In this document: positions 7,017 through 13,816 of the stretch, in pieces | Numbering within the stretch: position 1 is the stretch's first letter | Layout of the letters: every line of letters starts with the position of its first letter | NCBI GenBank assembly: GCA_963791805.1 | Contig: CAWBTU010000001.1 | Span: 1 to 16,272 of the forward strand | Direction of reading: 5' to 3' | Source of the DNA: JACMJL01 sp963791805 | GTDB lineage: Bacteria; Bacillota; Clostridia; Clostridiales; Clostridiaceae | Length of the DNA stretch: 16,272 bases | The notes under the pieces: model-generated | Seen by the model: only the letters and a program-made list of their open reading frames with translations | What the model was told of the DNA's origin: nothing | The model's database searches: none | Made by a program: the position numbers and the translations under genes

Positions 7017-7739
7017 ATGGCCAATGAAAAAATTCTTATTGTTGAAGATGATATAGATATTAGAAATATATTAAATGATTATTTAACCAGTGAAGGTTTT
7101 ATAGTTAATTGCTGTAATGATGGAGGACAGGCAGTGTCTGTTTTTAATTCCTTTAATCCAGATATTATTGTTTTGGATATTATGCTTCCTGAGGTGGACG
7201 GCATCGAAATCTGCAGAATCATTAGGAGTAATTCTCTTGTACCTATAATAATGCTTTCTGCTAGAAGTGGAGATATTGATAAAATTTTATCCTTAGGGGT
7301 TGGAGCTGATGATTATATTACTAAACCTTTTTCTCCTATGGAGATAATAGCTAGAATTAAAGCTCATCTCAGAAGATATAAAACCTTTTCAATTCCATTA
7401 AAAGATGTTGATACTCTAAAGAAGTATACCTCTGAAAAAAAAGAATTTGGACAGTTAGTTGTAGATACTAAAAGCTATAAAGTAACTTATAAAGATAAAG
7501 AAATCCACCTAACTTCTAGAGAATTCGAAATAATAGATTTTTTATCTGGGTATCCAGGTCAAGTATTCTCAAAGGAACAGCTTTATGATAATGTTTGGGG
7601 TTTAAGCGGCTTTGGAGATTTAAATACAATTGCTGTTTATGTAAACCGAATTCGCGAGAAATTTTCTCTGCACAATCTAAACTTTATTAAAACTGTATGG
7701 GGAGTTGGCTACAAATGGGAGGATGGCTCTGATGAATAA
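7017..7739 (+). CDS. OmpR/PhoB-family response regulator
   Basis: The 240-residue regulator has an N-terminal receiver domain (about 5-118) and a C-terminal winged-helix DNA-binding domain (about 140-236). Receiver residues are complete: Asp11-Asp12, phospho-acceptor Asp54 in VLDIMLPEVDG, Ser81 and Lys103 in ITKPFSP. The winged helix shows HLTSREFEIIDFLS and the C-terminal YVNRIREKF and KTVWGVGYKW, the usual OmpR features. GGAGG (7006-7010) lies six bases before the ATG. It lies between the ATPase and the kinase. It most likely takes phosphate from that kinase and controls the transporter genes, although its DNA target is not proven here. Confidence 0.95.
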   Translation: MANEKILIVEDDIDIRNILNDYLTSEGFIVNCCNDGGQAVSVFNSFNPDIIVLDIMLPEVDGIEICRIIRSNSLVPIIMLSARSGDIDKILSLGVGADDYITKPFSPMEIIARIKAHLRRYKTFSIPLKDVDTLKKYTSEKKEFGQLVVDTKSYKVTYKDKEIHLTSREFEIIDFLSGYPGQVFSKEQLYDNVWGLSGFGDLNTIAVYVNRIREKFSLHNLNFIKTVWGVGYKWEDGSDE

Positions 7740-9129
7740 GCAAAGTATATCCCTTAGAATAAAAGCTATTTCTTTAGCTATTATTATATTAGTCACTTTT
7801 GTTCTGATTTACACATCCTTTCTTATATATCACAAAAACAACTATTATCCTACCGTTAATAAAGGTAGGCTTCTTACTTATTCAACAAAAATTAATTTGG
7901 AAGAAGCTTTAGAAAAAAATGATTCTATAGTGGATTTTAAAAGTTCCTTTTCCTATGCGGTTATAGATTTAAATGGAAAGGTTTTATACTCTGATCTTTC
8001 TGAATATAGTAATGGCAGTATAGCTAGTTTAAACGACAATTTGGAATATGACGGCAAAGCTTCAGTAAAGCATCCAGGCTATATCAAGTATATAGCGCCA
8101 CTAGTTATTAAGAATACCCAGGTGGGTACAGCAATTTTCTTAATCCCAAAGAAAGATATGTTAACCTCGTCACCTAACTTCACTACATTTATAAATTTGA
8201 TTCCTATAGGAATTGCATTGATAATAATAGTTATACTGGCAATTATTGCTGATATTTTTTTGAAAAAGGATGTACTAGCACCCTTAGCCTCTCTTCATGA
8301 AAGTTGCCGCAGAATTTTAAAAGGAGACTTTTCCTATGAAATTCAATATGATTATGATACAGAAATTGGTTTATTTTCACATGACTTTGAAGCAATGAGA
8401 GATGAACTTAAATTTTCAAAAGAAAAGGAACAATTCATTAAGGTTAATGAAAAGGAGCTTTTAGCTTGCTTGTCTCATGATATTAAAACTCCTTTAACTG
8501 CTATTCATGGATATGTATCCGGGATTAAGGATGGTATTGTTAAAGACAAGGAGGGCATTGAAAACTATTGTACAATAATATTAAATAGAGTAAAAATGTT
8601 AACTAAGCTTCTAGAGGATATATTAGAGCATTCAAAGGCAGAGCTGAACAAAATGGATATATCCTTAGTTGAATTTTATAGTGAAGATTTCTTTAAAGAT
8701 ATAATAGAGGATTTATCTGTGGAAATAAAAAGTAAAGGTCTGAATTTTGTGGGTCCTGATAAAATACCTAATTTGCTATTGAACGGTGATAAAAAAAGAC
8801 TTTCACAGGTAATGTACAATTTAGTTTCAAATAGCATAAAGTATTCAAAAGAAAAGGGTACAATCTCTATATATTTTGAAAGCATTCATGATTATCTCAA
8901 GGTATATATTAAAGACACAGGTATTGGTATTTCTTCAGCAGATATTCCATATATTTTTAATAAATTCTACAGAGCAGAAAAATCCAGAAATCAAAGCATT
9001 CCTGGGTCTGGTCTTGGTTTGTCTATTTCTAAATATATTGTGGAGGCTCATGGTGGTTTTATTAGCTGTATTGAGTCTTCATCTGATGGGACAACTATTT
9101 GCTTTGCACTTCCATTGCAGTTAGTATAA
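7732..9129 (+). CDS. Transmembrane sensor histidine kinase
   Basis: The kinase has about 465 residues. One helix lies near 11-35, then an outer domain of about 105 residues, a second helix near 145-173, a HAMP region, the HisKA domain with His249 (LSHDIKTPLTAIHGY), and a HATPase domain with N-box QVMYNLVSNSIKYS, DTGIGIS near 395 and GSGLGLS near 426. The frame can be extended to a TTG at 7705, but GGGAGG (7717-7722) lies nine bases before the ATG at 7732. That ATG overlaps the regulator's stop by eight bases, so I choose it. The sizeable outer domain argues against the BceS type, which lacks one and senses through its transporter. It may instead bind a ligand directly. The expected partner is the regulator at 7017-7739. 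Confidence 0.94.
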   Translation: MNKQSISLRIKAISLAIIILVTFVLIYTSFLIYHKNNYYPTVNKGRLLTYSTKINLEEALEKNDSIVDFKSSFSYAVIDLNGKVLYSDLSEYSNGSIASLNDNLEYDGKASVKHPGYIKYIAPLVIKNTQVGTAIFLIPKKDMLTSSPNFTTFINLIPIGIALIIIVILAIIADIFLKKDVLAPLASLHESCRRILKGDFSYEIQYDYDTEIGLFSHDFEAMRDELKFSKEKEQFIKVNEKELLACLSHDIKTPLTAIHGYVSGIKDGIVKDKEGIENYCTIILNRVKMLTKLLEDILEHSKAELNKMDISLVEFYSEDFFKDIIEDLSVEIKSKGLNFVGPDKIPNLLLNGDKKRLSQVMYNLVSNSIKYSKEKGTISIYFESIHDYLKVYIKDTGIGISSADIPYIFNKFYRAEKSRNQSIPGSGLGLSISKYIVEAHGGFISCIESSSDGTTICFALPLQLV

Positions 9130-9189
9130 AGTTCGGTTTCTAGCTAACACTCTTGTAGGTTGCCCATAAGTTTTAAAATAATATCTAAG

Positions 9190-9228
9190 GTAAAAGCGCT
9201 TACTTGTGAAAATAGTAGGTGCTTTTAC
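9190..9228. terminator. Bidirectional terminator between converging genes
   Basis: GTAAAAGCGCTTACT (9190-9204) pairs with AGTAGGTGCTTTTAC (9214-9228): fifteen pairs, two of them G-T, around a nine-base loop. T-rich sequence follows on the plus strand. The hairpin lies between the kinase stop at 9129 and the minus-strand stop at 9241 and probably serves both. Confidence 0.75.
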
Positions 9229-9240
9229 TTTATAAGATAG

Positions 9241-9654
9241 CTATGGATTACTTTCATCAATTGTAAGTAGATTATTCAATGCTTCCTTCTCATAATTAAC
9301 CTCAGAACAAGTTCTTATTCCTAATCTTCTAAAAACAGGTACTGGTGGACACCAACCTTGAAGAGCATGTTGTAATAGAAATCCGCCTACTGCTCCTGAA
9401 AGAAAAAACCATTTTTTATTTACTGTAAACCCAAGTATGGTACTTAAAGTTACAATAGATGCTGCATTAGCTTCAAGTAACCTTTCAATATCCCATTCTT
9501 TGTCCAGATCTTCTATTCTAGATATAATTTCTTTAGCATCTTTACCAGTATAATTTGCAATACTTTCTAAAGTTTTTTTTCTAATTTTCTTATTAATATT
9601 TTTATTGGTATGCAGTTCTACTCTCATAGTAGTATCTGGAAAATCAAAAATCAT
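9241..9654 (-). CDS. DUF2892/YgaP-like membrane-domain protein
   Basis: The protein has 137 residues. Residues 1-54 are hydrophilic, with a basic stretch (NKNINKKIRKKTLES). Two short hydrophobic segments follow near 62-77 and 80-96. The C-terminal motif HALQGWCPPVPVFRRLGI then RTCSEVNYEKEAL matches what I recall for proteins with the YgaP-like membrane domain (DUF2892), where the Trp-Cys-Pro-Pro stretch is conserved. There is no rhodanese domain as in YgaP itself. The frame opens at an ATG at 9675, but AGGAGG (9666-9661) lies inside that reading and six bases before the ATG at 9654, which is the better start. The gene stands alone and converges on the kinase gene. Function is unknown. A role in sulfur or cysteine chemistry would be only a guess from the family name. 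Confidence 0.8.
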   Translation of the reverse strand: MIFDFPDTTMRVELHTNKNINKKIRKKTLESIANYTGKDAKEIISRIEDLDKEWDIERLLEANAASIVTLSTILGFTVNKKWFFLSGAVGGFLLQHALQGWCPPVPVFRRLGIRTCSEVNYEKEALNNLLTIDESNP

Positions 9655-9882
9655 AAAATACCTCCTATAATACATATTTTTATATTAATTACTTATAGTT
9701 ATTATGTACAAAAATAAAGAAATAATTAAAGGAATAATTCATAAGGTAAAGGAGATAATAAATTATGAGAACAAGCTAGGAATTTTAGATGTACAACAAA
9801 GGTTAATATTATTATATATTGCATTACAGGGTAGTTTGTCTTTGAAGCTATCTCAAAACCATAAGAAAGGAGCAAATCACAA

Positions 9883-10366
9883 ATGTCAACTTTAAAAAGT
9901 ATACCTATAAAGGATACAGATAGCCCAGTTGTAAAAAGAATTAAACAAAAGCTTAATGCTTCCGCAGGAATAGCTACAATACCACTGTATAGTGGAGAGA
10001 AATGCGATATATGGTTTGAAGAAGGAGGTAGAGGTCTTCTATCATCCAAAATACCACCATCAAATCAGCTTGTATGGCAAGTTTTCGACGCTGCAGTTCA
10101 GGTTGTAATAGATAACGGGGGTAAAGCCAAAAGGAAACGCACAGTCTGGTGCTAGATTAGGTAGTCCCAAGTTGATGTTAAATTCAGTTGAGGGTTATAT
10201 TGCTCATAAAGTACATGGAGTACAAGAGAATGAAACTGCATTTGGAGCTGGTTTTGTTATTTGTGCTGTTCTTGATTGGGCTGAGGTTTGTAATAATAAT
10301 AAAGAATATCTTTCAATTCGGCCAACATTTTTAGAGGAATACGAAAAATTGATGATAGAGGTGTAA
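9883..10366 (+). pseudogene. Unrecognised gene split by a one-base frameshift
   Basis: Two adjoining readings belong together. The first (9883-10155) starts at an ATG behind AAAGGAG and runs MSTLKSIPIKDTDSP to a TAG at 10153-10155. The second is open from 10112 to the TAA at 10364-10366 in the +1 frame. Continuing across gives NAQSGARLGSPKLMLNSVEG with no break. Removing one base in the G run at 10117-10121 or the A run at 10129-10132 restores a protein of about 160 residues. I do not recognise the family. There is no signal peptide or membrane helix, so it is probably cytoplasmic. The codons on both sides look like real coding sequence (VFDAAVQVVIDNG before, FGAGFVICAVLDWAEVC after). It may be a recent pseudogene, a sequencing error in a homopolymer, or, less likely, programmed slippage. 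Confidence 0.65.
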
Positions 10367-10590
10367 TTTTAAATATATTACAGAATTATCACCAAAAGAG
10401 TCGGAAGTTTTTGAAAGAGACAGGTCCCTGTAATAATAAAGTCTTTAAATCGTTATAAATCTTACTTTCGCATATCTTGCTAGGGGTGGTTAATACTAAC
10501 AACAAGCAAGAAATTTATTGCATGTTGAAATAAGACTGCAAGATTAAAAATCTATTCATTACATTTTAATCACTTTTTACTACAATTTAG
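10367..10590. other. Non-coding gap with a short palindrome
   Basis: No gene is visible between the split gene and the SigD-type promoter. The only structure I see is ACAGGTCCCTGT at 10420-10431, a perfect 12-base palindrome whose two-base centre makes it too tight for an RNA hairpin. It may be an operator or a remnant of a dispersed repeat. Confidence 0.3.
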
Positions 10591-10617
10591 TAAATTAAAT
10601 AGAATTTATTCCGATAT
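10591..10617 (+). promoter_or_regulatory. SigD (sigma-28, flagellar) type promoter
   Basis: TAAA (10591-10594), fifteen bases, then TCCGATAT (10610-10617) match the Gram-positive SigD consensus TAAA-N15-GCCGATAT at all but one base. The start would fall near 10624, about 37 bases before the coding region and ahead of the AGGAGG at 10648-10653. I saw no second copy of this motif ahead of another gene in the window. Confidence 0.7.
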
Positions 10618-10660
10618 AATAATTAAGTAAATAATAAGTATAGTATTAGGAGGAATACAT

Positions 10661-11464
10661 ATGAAGATTTCTAGTTCATTAAGTATAAATTGTACTTCTA
10701 ACGTAAATGCAGGAAAAGCAGAAAACTCTAATGAAGTAAAGAAAAAGAAAACTTCACTTTTGGGGGAAAATGTAAAGAGAAATAGCGCATTGGAGGAATT
10801 ATTAAAGCAAAAACAAAATTTAATAGACAGTAAAAATGCTCTTGTGGATGAGACTTTGAAAAGTGGCAAGGACCCATCTTCTATAAAGGATAGAGTGCAT
10901 AGCATCGAAATTCAAATTAAAGAAATTGATGCACAAATAAGCAAAGTTCAGGTAGAAGAGCAAAATAAGGCTCTTGGCACAGATGAGAAAAGTAAGAAAA
11001 CCGAAAAGTCAAAAGAAAAGTCAAAAAATAATTCTTCTAATAGTACGGAAGCAGTAAATGCTGGGGATCAGATGGACAGCCTATTGATGCTTTCTGGAAA
11101 TCTAGCAAAAGTTCACGTTTTATCTTCTGAAAAAAAGTCTATGGATGGAGAAACAAGAGTTTTGAAGAGTGAAATAAAATTAGATAGAAGTAGAGGGGTA
11201 AATCCCATTAGAAAAGAAGAACGAGTTGTAGAAATACAGAATCAAATTGAAAAAATCACTAAAAACATGGGTGATAACTTAAGTACTATAAACAATGGCG
11301 TTAAGACTGTTAGAGAAGGTAGTACTTATAGTGAGGCAATTGATAAAAATCAAGATAACTTGTCTCCAGAACAGATACAAGTTTCTCAAAATATTCAAGT
11401 ATATAATGATAACTTGCCTGAAAATGCTAAACAAGATGGAGAGAAAGTGAATGCTACAGCTTAA
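10661..11464 (+). CDS. Hydrophilic coiled-coil protein, FlxA-like, probable SigD regulon member
   Basis: The protein has 267 residues, is rich in Lys, Glu, Ser and Asn, and has no signal peptide or membrane segment. It starts MKISSSLSIN, a short Ser-rich beginning like that of FlxA-like proteins. Residues of about 43-100 form a probable coiled coil (SALEELLKQKQNLIDSKNAL, then HSIEIQIKEIDAQISKVQ). A low-complexity Lys/Ser/Glu spacer follows (about 108-126), then a second helical part around EERVVEIQNQIEKITKN. AGGAGG (10648-10653) lies seven bases before the ATG. The SigD-type promoter upstream suggests expression with flagellar and chemotaxis genes. E. coli flxA is likewise a flagellar-sigma target of unknown function. 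The FlxA link rests on promoter, length and coiled-coil style rather than a firm motif. No terminator is visible before the next gene. Confidence 0.7.
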   Translation: MKISSSLSINCTSNVNAGKAENSNEVKKKKTSLLGENVKRNSALEELLKQKQNLIDSKNALVDETLKSGKDPSSIKDRVHSIEIQIKEIDAQISKVQVEEQNKALGTDEKSKKTEKSKEKSKNNSSNSTEAVNAGDQMDSLLMLSGNLAKVHVLSSEKKSMDGETRVLKSEIKLDRSRGVNPIRKEERVVEIQNQIEKITKNMGDNLSTINNGVKTVREGSTYSEAIDKNQDNLSPEQIQVSQNIQVYNDNLPENAKQDGEKVNATA

Positions 11465-11494
11465 AAAGGCAATTGCATTAATCACAAATCATCA

Positions 11495-11503
11495 TGTTAT
11501 AAT
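11495..11503 (+). promoter_or_regulatory. Extended -10 promoter before the AgrA-like gene
   Basis: TGTTATAAT at 11495-11503 is a perfect extended -10 (TG, one base, TATAAT). The nearest -35 candidate, TTGCAT at about 11473-11478, is 19 bases upstream and weak, which an extended -10 can tolerate. RNA would start near 11510, leaving a leader of only about ten bases with the ribosome site AGGTGG at 11511-11516. Confidence 0.5.
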
Positions 11504-11520
11504 AAAGCTGAGGTGGTACT

Positions 11521-12222
11521 ATGCTGAAAATAGCTGTTTGTGAAAATGAACAAAATCAAAGACAAGCCTTGGTGAAAATGTTGAAAAAATTTTTAAATGA
11601 GAAGCATTATAGCATATCTGAGTTTAGTAGTGGAGAAGAGTTGCTGCTTAGTATAATAAAATTTGATATGTACTTTTTAGATATTCAGATGAATAAGATT
11701 ACGGGAATTCAGGCTGCTAAAAAAATAAGGTTGATAAATGAAAGTGGAGTTATTATATTTATAACAGGTTTTAAAGAATATGTATTTGAAGCGTTTGATG
11801 TGAGAGCCTTTCATTATATTTTAAAACCGGTTCAAGAAGAAAAGTTAAAAGAAATATTACAATCTGCTTTAGCACAGTTTGAAAAGAATGATAAATTTAT
11901 TATTGCAAGAACCATGAGGAATTTAAGTAAGATTTTTATTAAAGATATACTCTACATAGAAGCCGAACAAAGAAAATTAAAAGTACATACTTCTTATGAT
12001 ATAATTGAATATTATTATAAAATATCTGACATGGAACAGGAACTTCAAGGATATCATTTTTTCAGATGTCATAAAAGCTATATTGTAAATTTAAAATATG
12101 TTAAAAGCTTTGATAGTAACTCCATTATTTTAAAAAACTCTGAAAATATATATTTATCAAAATATAAATTGGCAGAGTTTTCAAGAGAATTTATGTACTA
12201 TTTAAAAAATGAGGAGCAGTAA
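11521..12222 (+). CDS. AgrA/VirR-like LytTR response regulator
   Basis: The 233-residue regulator has a receiver domain (about 1-120) and a C-terminal LytTR DNA-binding domain (about 130-230). Receiver residues include phospho-acceptor Asp54 in YFLDIQMNKITG, a Thr in FITGF and Lys in YILKPVQ. The LytTR part shows IFIKDILYIEAEQRKLKVHT and FFRCHKSYIVNLKYV, hallmarks of the family. The acidic pocket near the N-terminus reads CENEQ where CDDE or CEDD is usual, so the second metal-binding Asp is replaced by Asn9. The gene has its own extended -10 promoter. It is followed after two bases by the AgrC-like kinase, its expected phosphate donor. LytTR regulators bind pairs of direct repeats. I did not find a clear pair in this window. 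Confidence 0.93.
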   Translation: MLKIAVCENEQNQRQALVKMLKKFLNEKHYSISEFSSGEELLLSIIKFDMYFLDIQMNKITGIQAAKKIRLINESGVIIFITGFKEYVFEAFDVRAFHYILKPVQEEKLKEILQSALAQFEKNDKFIIARTMRNLSKIFIKDILYIEAEQRKLKVHTSYDIIEYYYKISDMEQELQGYHFFRCHKSYIVNLKYVKSFDSNSIILKNSENIYLSKYKLAEFSREFMYYLKNEEQ

Positions 12223-12224
12223 CT

Positions 12225-13610
12225 ATGGAAAAGCAACAAATGTTTCAAATTGCTAGTATTTTATCAGGGTACTGTACATACCCCTTGCAATATGCAATTG
12301 AATACTATTTTTATAAAAGGTTTTTAGGTTTTAAAAGTAAATTGTGGAAATATATTTTAAGTGCAGTATTAATAACAGGGATTGATTTTTGGAGTATGAA
12401 AATTGAAGACGGAATACTCAGAGTCATTATACTTAATCTTGTTTGGTTTATTATTATTTGTATTTTATGTAATGGAAATTTTTTCATAAAACTTTATGCT
12501 GTTGTTGTGACGGAGACAATACTACTACTAATTAGCTTGAGTTTTTTAACCTTTGATTTTGGCCTAATTCCTATTGTGAGCAATATGAATATATTGTTTC
12601 GTGAAAACGTAATAATCTATTTTATAAAAAATGTGATTTTTGATAGCATACGTTATTTAGTGCTATTTTTATTTTTAAAAAGCATTTGTAAGTTCTTAAA
12701 TTTAAAAGAAAAATCAGTAAATATATATCAGAGTTTATATTTATTGATTCCTTGCTTAGCAAGTTATAGCTTAGCAATTATTTTTTTTATGATTCAAACT
12801 ATTAAAATTCAAGATAAGCAATATTATTTGCCCTACCTATTTCCTAAAATTTATTATGTGTTGCCCTTTGTGTGCTTTACATTGCTATTTTCCTTACTCA
12901 TTATGGCTTATACCTTTAAAAAAATGCTAGAAGGGGAGGAAGAGAAACAAAGCAACATAATTATGGAACAACAATTTAAGCTGCAGTTAGAACATAGCAC
13001 AAATATAGCACAGTTGTACAATGGTATAAGAAGTGTAATCCATGATGTAAATAATCACCTTGCTTGTTTAAAAGCTTTAGCTGAAGACAATAGTGTTGAA
13101 GAAATGAAAAGATATCTAAATAATATAGGAGAAACTGTCAGTAAATTAGATATTAGAATCAAAACAGGGAACTCCATATCTGATGCAGTAATAAATGAAA
13201 AATATAATGTTGCACGACATGAGGGAATAGAATTAATATGTGATTTTATGCTCCCTAAAGAAAGTTTGCTTGAGCCTATAGATTTATGCATAATTTTAGG
13301 TAATTCTTTAGATAATGCAATAGAAGCTTGCAGAAAAATTACAGACCACAATATTGCCAAAGTAATTACTGTAAAATCTTATATCAGAGATATTTATTTG
13401 ATTATTGAAATTTCCAATACTACTACCGGAAAACTTCAATATAGTGGGAATCAAATTATCAGTACCAAACTGGACAAATGTACTCATGGTTTTGGAATTC
13501 CTAATATTGAAATGGCTATTAAAAAGTATAATGGAATTATTGATATAGTGGAAGAAAAAAACAAGTTTTGTATGAATATTATGCTAAATAAAAGAGAATC
13601 GTCATTTTAA
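12225..13610 (+). CDS. AgrC-like GHKL sensor histidine kinase
   Basis: The 461-residue kinase has a polytopic N-terminal half (about six helices within residues 1-235) with almost no outer loops, as in AgrC-type peptide sensors. A short coiled linker leads to the dimer helix with His273 in SVIHDVNNHLACLK, the HDxxNHL form of the HPK10 group. The catalytic domain has N-box LGNSLDNAIEAC (Asn360, Asn364) and the G-box HGFGIPNIEMAIKKYNG near 421-437, typical of the GHKL_5 class. GAGGAG (12211-12216) precedes the ATG, and only two bases separate it from the regulator's stop. No agrB protease or agrD-type propeptide gene lies on either side within the window. The signal is therefore either encoded elsewhere or is not an Agr-type peptide. 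Confidence 0.92.
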   Translation: MEKQQMFQIASILSGYCTYPLQYAIEYYFYKRFLGFKSKLWKYILSAVLITGIDFWSMKIEDGILRVIILNLVWFIIICILCNGNFFIKLYAVVVTETILLLISLSFLTFDFGLIPIVSNMNILFRENVIIYFIKNVIFDSIRYLVLFLFLKSICKFLNLKEKSVNIYQSLYLLIPCLASYSLAIIFFMIQTIKIQDKQYYLPYLFPKIYYVLPFVCFTLLFSLLIMAYTFKKMLEGEEEKQSNIIMEQQFKLQLEHSTNIAQLYNGIRSVIHDVNNHLACLKALAEDNSVEEMKRYLNNIGETVSKLDIRIKTGNSISDAVINEKYNVARHEGIELICDFMLPKESLLEPIDLCIILGNSLDNAIEACRKITDHNIAKVITVKSYIRDIYLIIEISNTTTGKLQYSGNQIISTKLDKCTHGFGIPNIEMAIKKYNGIIDIVEEKNKFCMNIMLNKRESSF

Positions 13611-13626
13611 AATGGTGGTTCTCTTT
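13591..13626 (+). terminator. Long hairpin over the AgrC-like stop codon, probable terminator
   Basis: Bases 13591-13608 can pair with 13609-13626 throughout. The outer AAAGAGAA/TTCTCTTT arm is perfect, and only a few G-T pairs occur inside. The hairpin covers the stop codon at 13608-13610. A T-rich run (GACATTTTTC) follows at a short distance rather than at once, so termination may be partial. Confidence 0.5.
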
Positions 13627-13720
13627 CATATAGACATTTTTCATAAATCAATAAAAACACAATCAGATTGAAAATTCTGACAATAACTATTTTATGCTGG
13701 TTTATCATATAACAATCGAG

Positions 13721-13726
13721 TATAAT
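13721..13726 (+). promoter_or_regulatory. Possible -10 box ahead of the chemoreceptor gene
   Basis: A TATAAT at 13721-13726 lies about 90 bases before the chemoreceptor start. The -35 region at 17 bases spacing is poor (TGGTTT), and there is no TG extension. No CCGATAT-type SigD motif is visible in the gap 13627-13816. Confidence 0.25.
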
Positions 13727-13816
13727 ACTAAATATAGTAGACATTTTAATTATACTTTTTATGTGTAACAGAACTTAGAATTAAAAGTTTACAAATGAAT
13801 ATGGAGGGGATTACAG

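Noticed and set aside
8876..9124. An 82-codon plus-strand reading inside the kinase gene
   Set aside because: It is an out-of-frame shadow of the HATPase domain, whose DTGIGIS and GSGLGLS motifs lie in the other frame.
9704..9895. A 63-codon plus-strand reading just before the split gene, overlapping its start
   Set aside because: It has no ribosome site before its ATG, no recognisable motif, and its last part runs through the ribosome site of the next gene. An AAAGGAGATAATA inside it leads only to a four-codon reading.
13627..13816. A SigD-type promoter for the chemoreceptor gene
   Set aside because: I looked for CCGATAT with an upstream TAAA and found none. The nearest similar string, ATCGAGTAT, does not fit.
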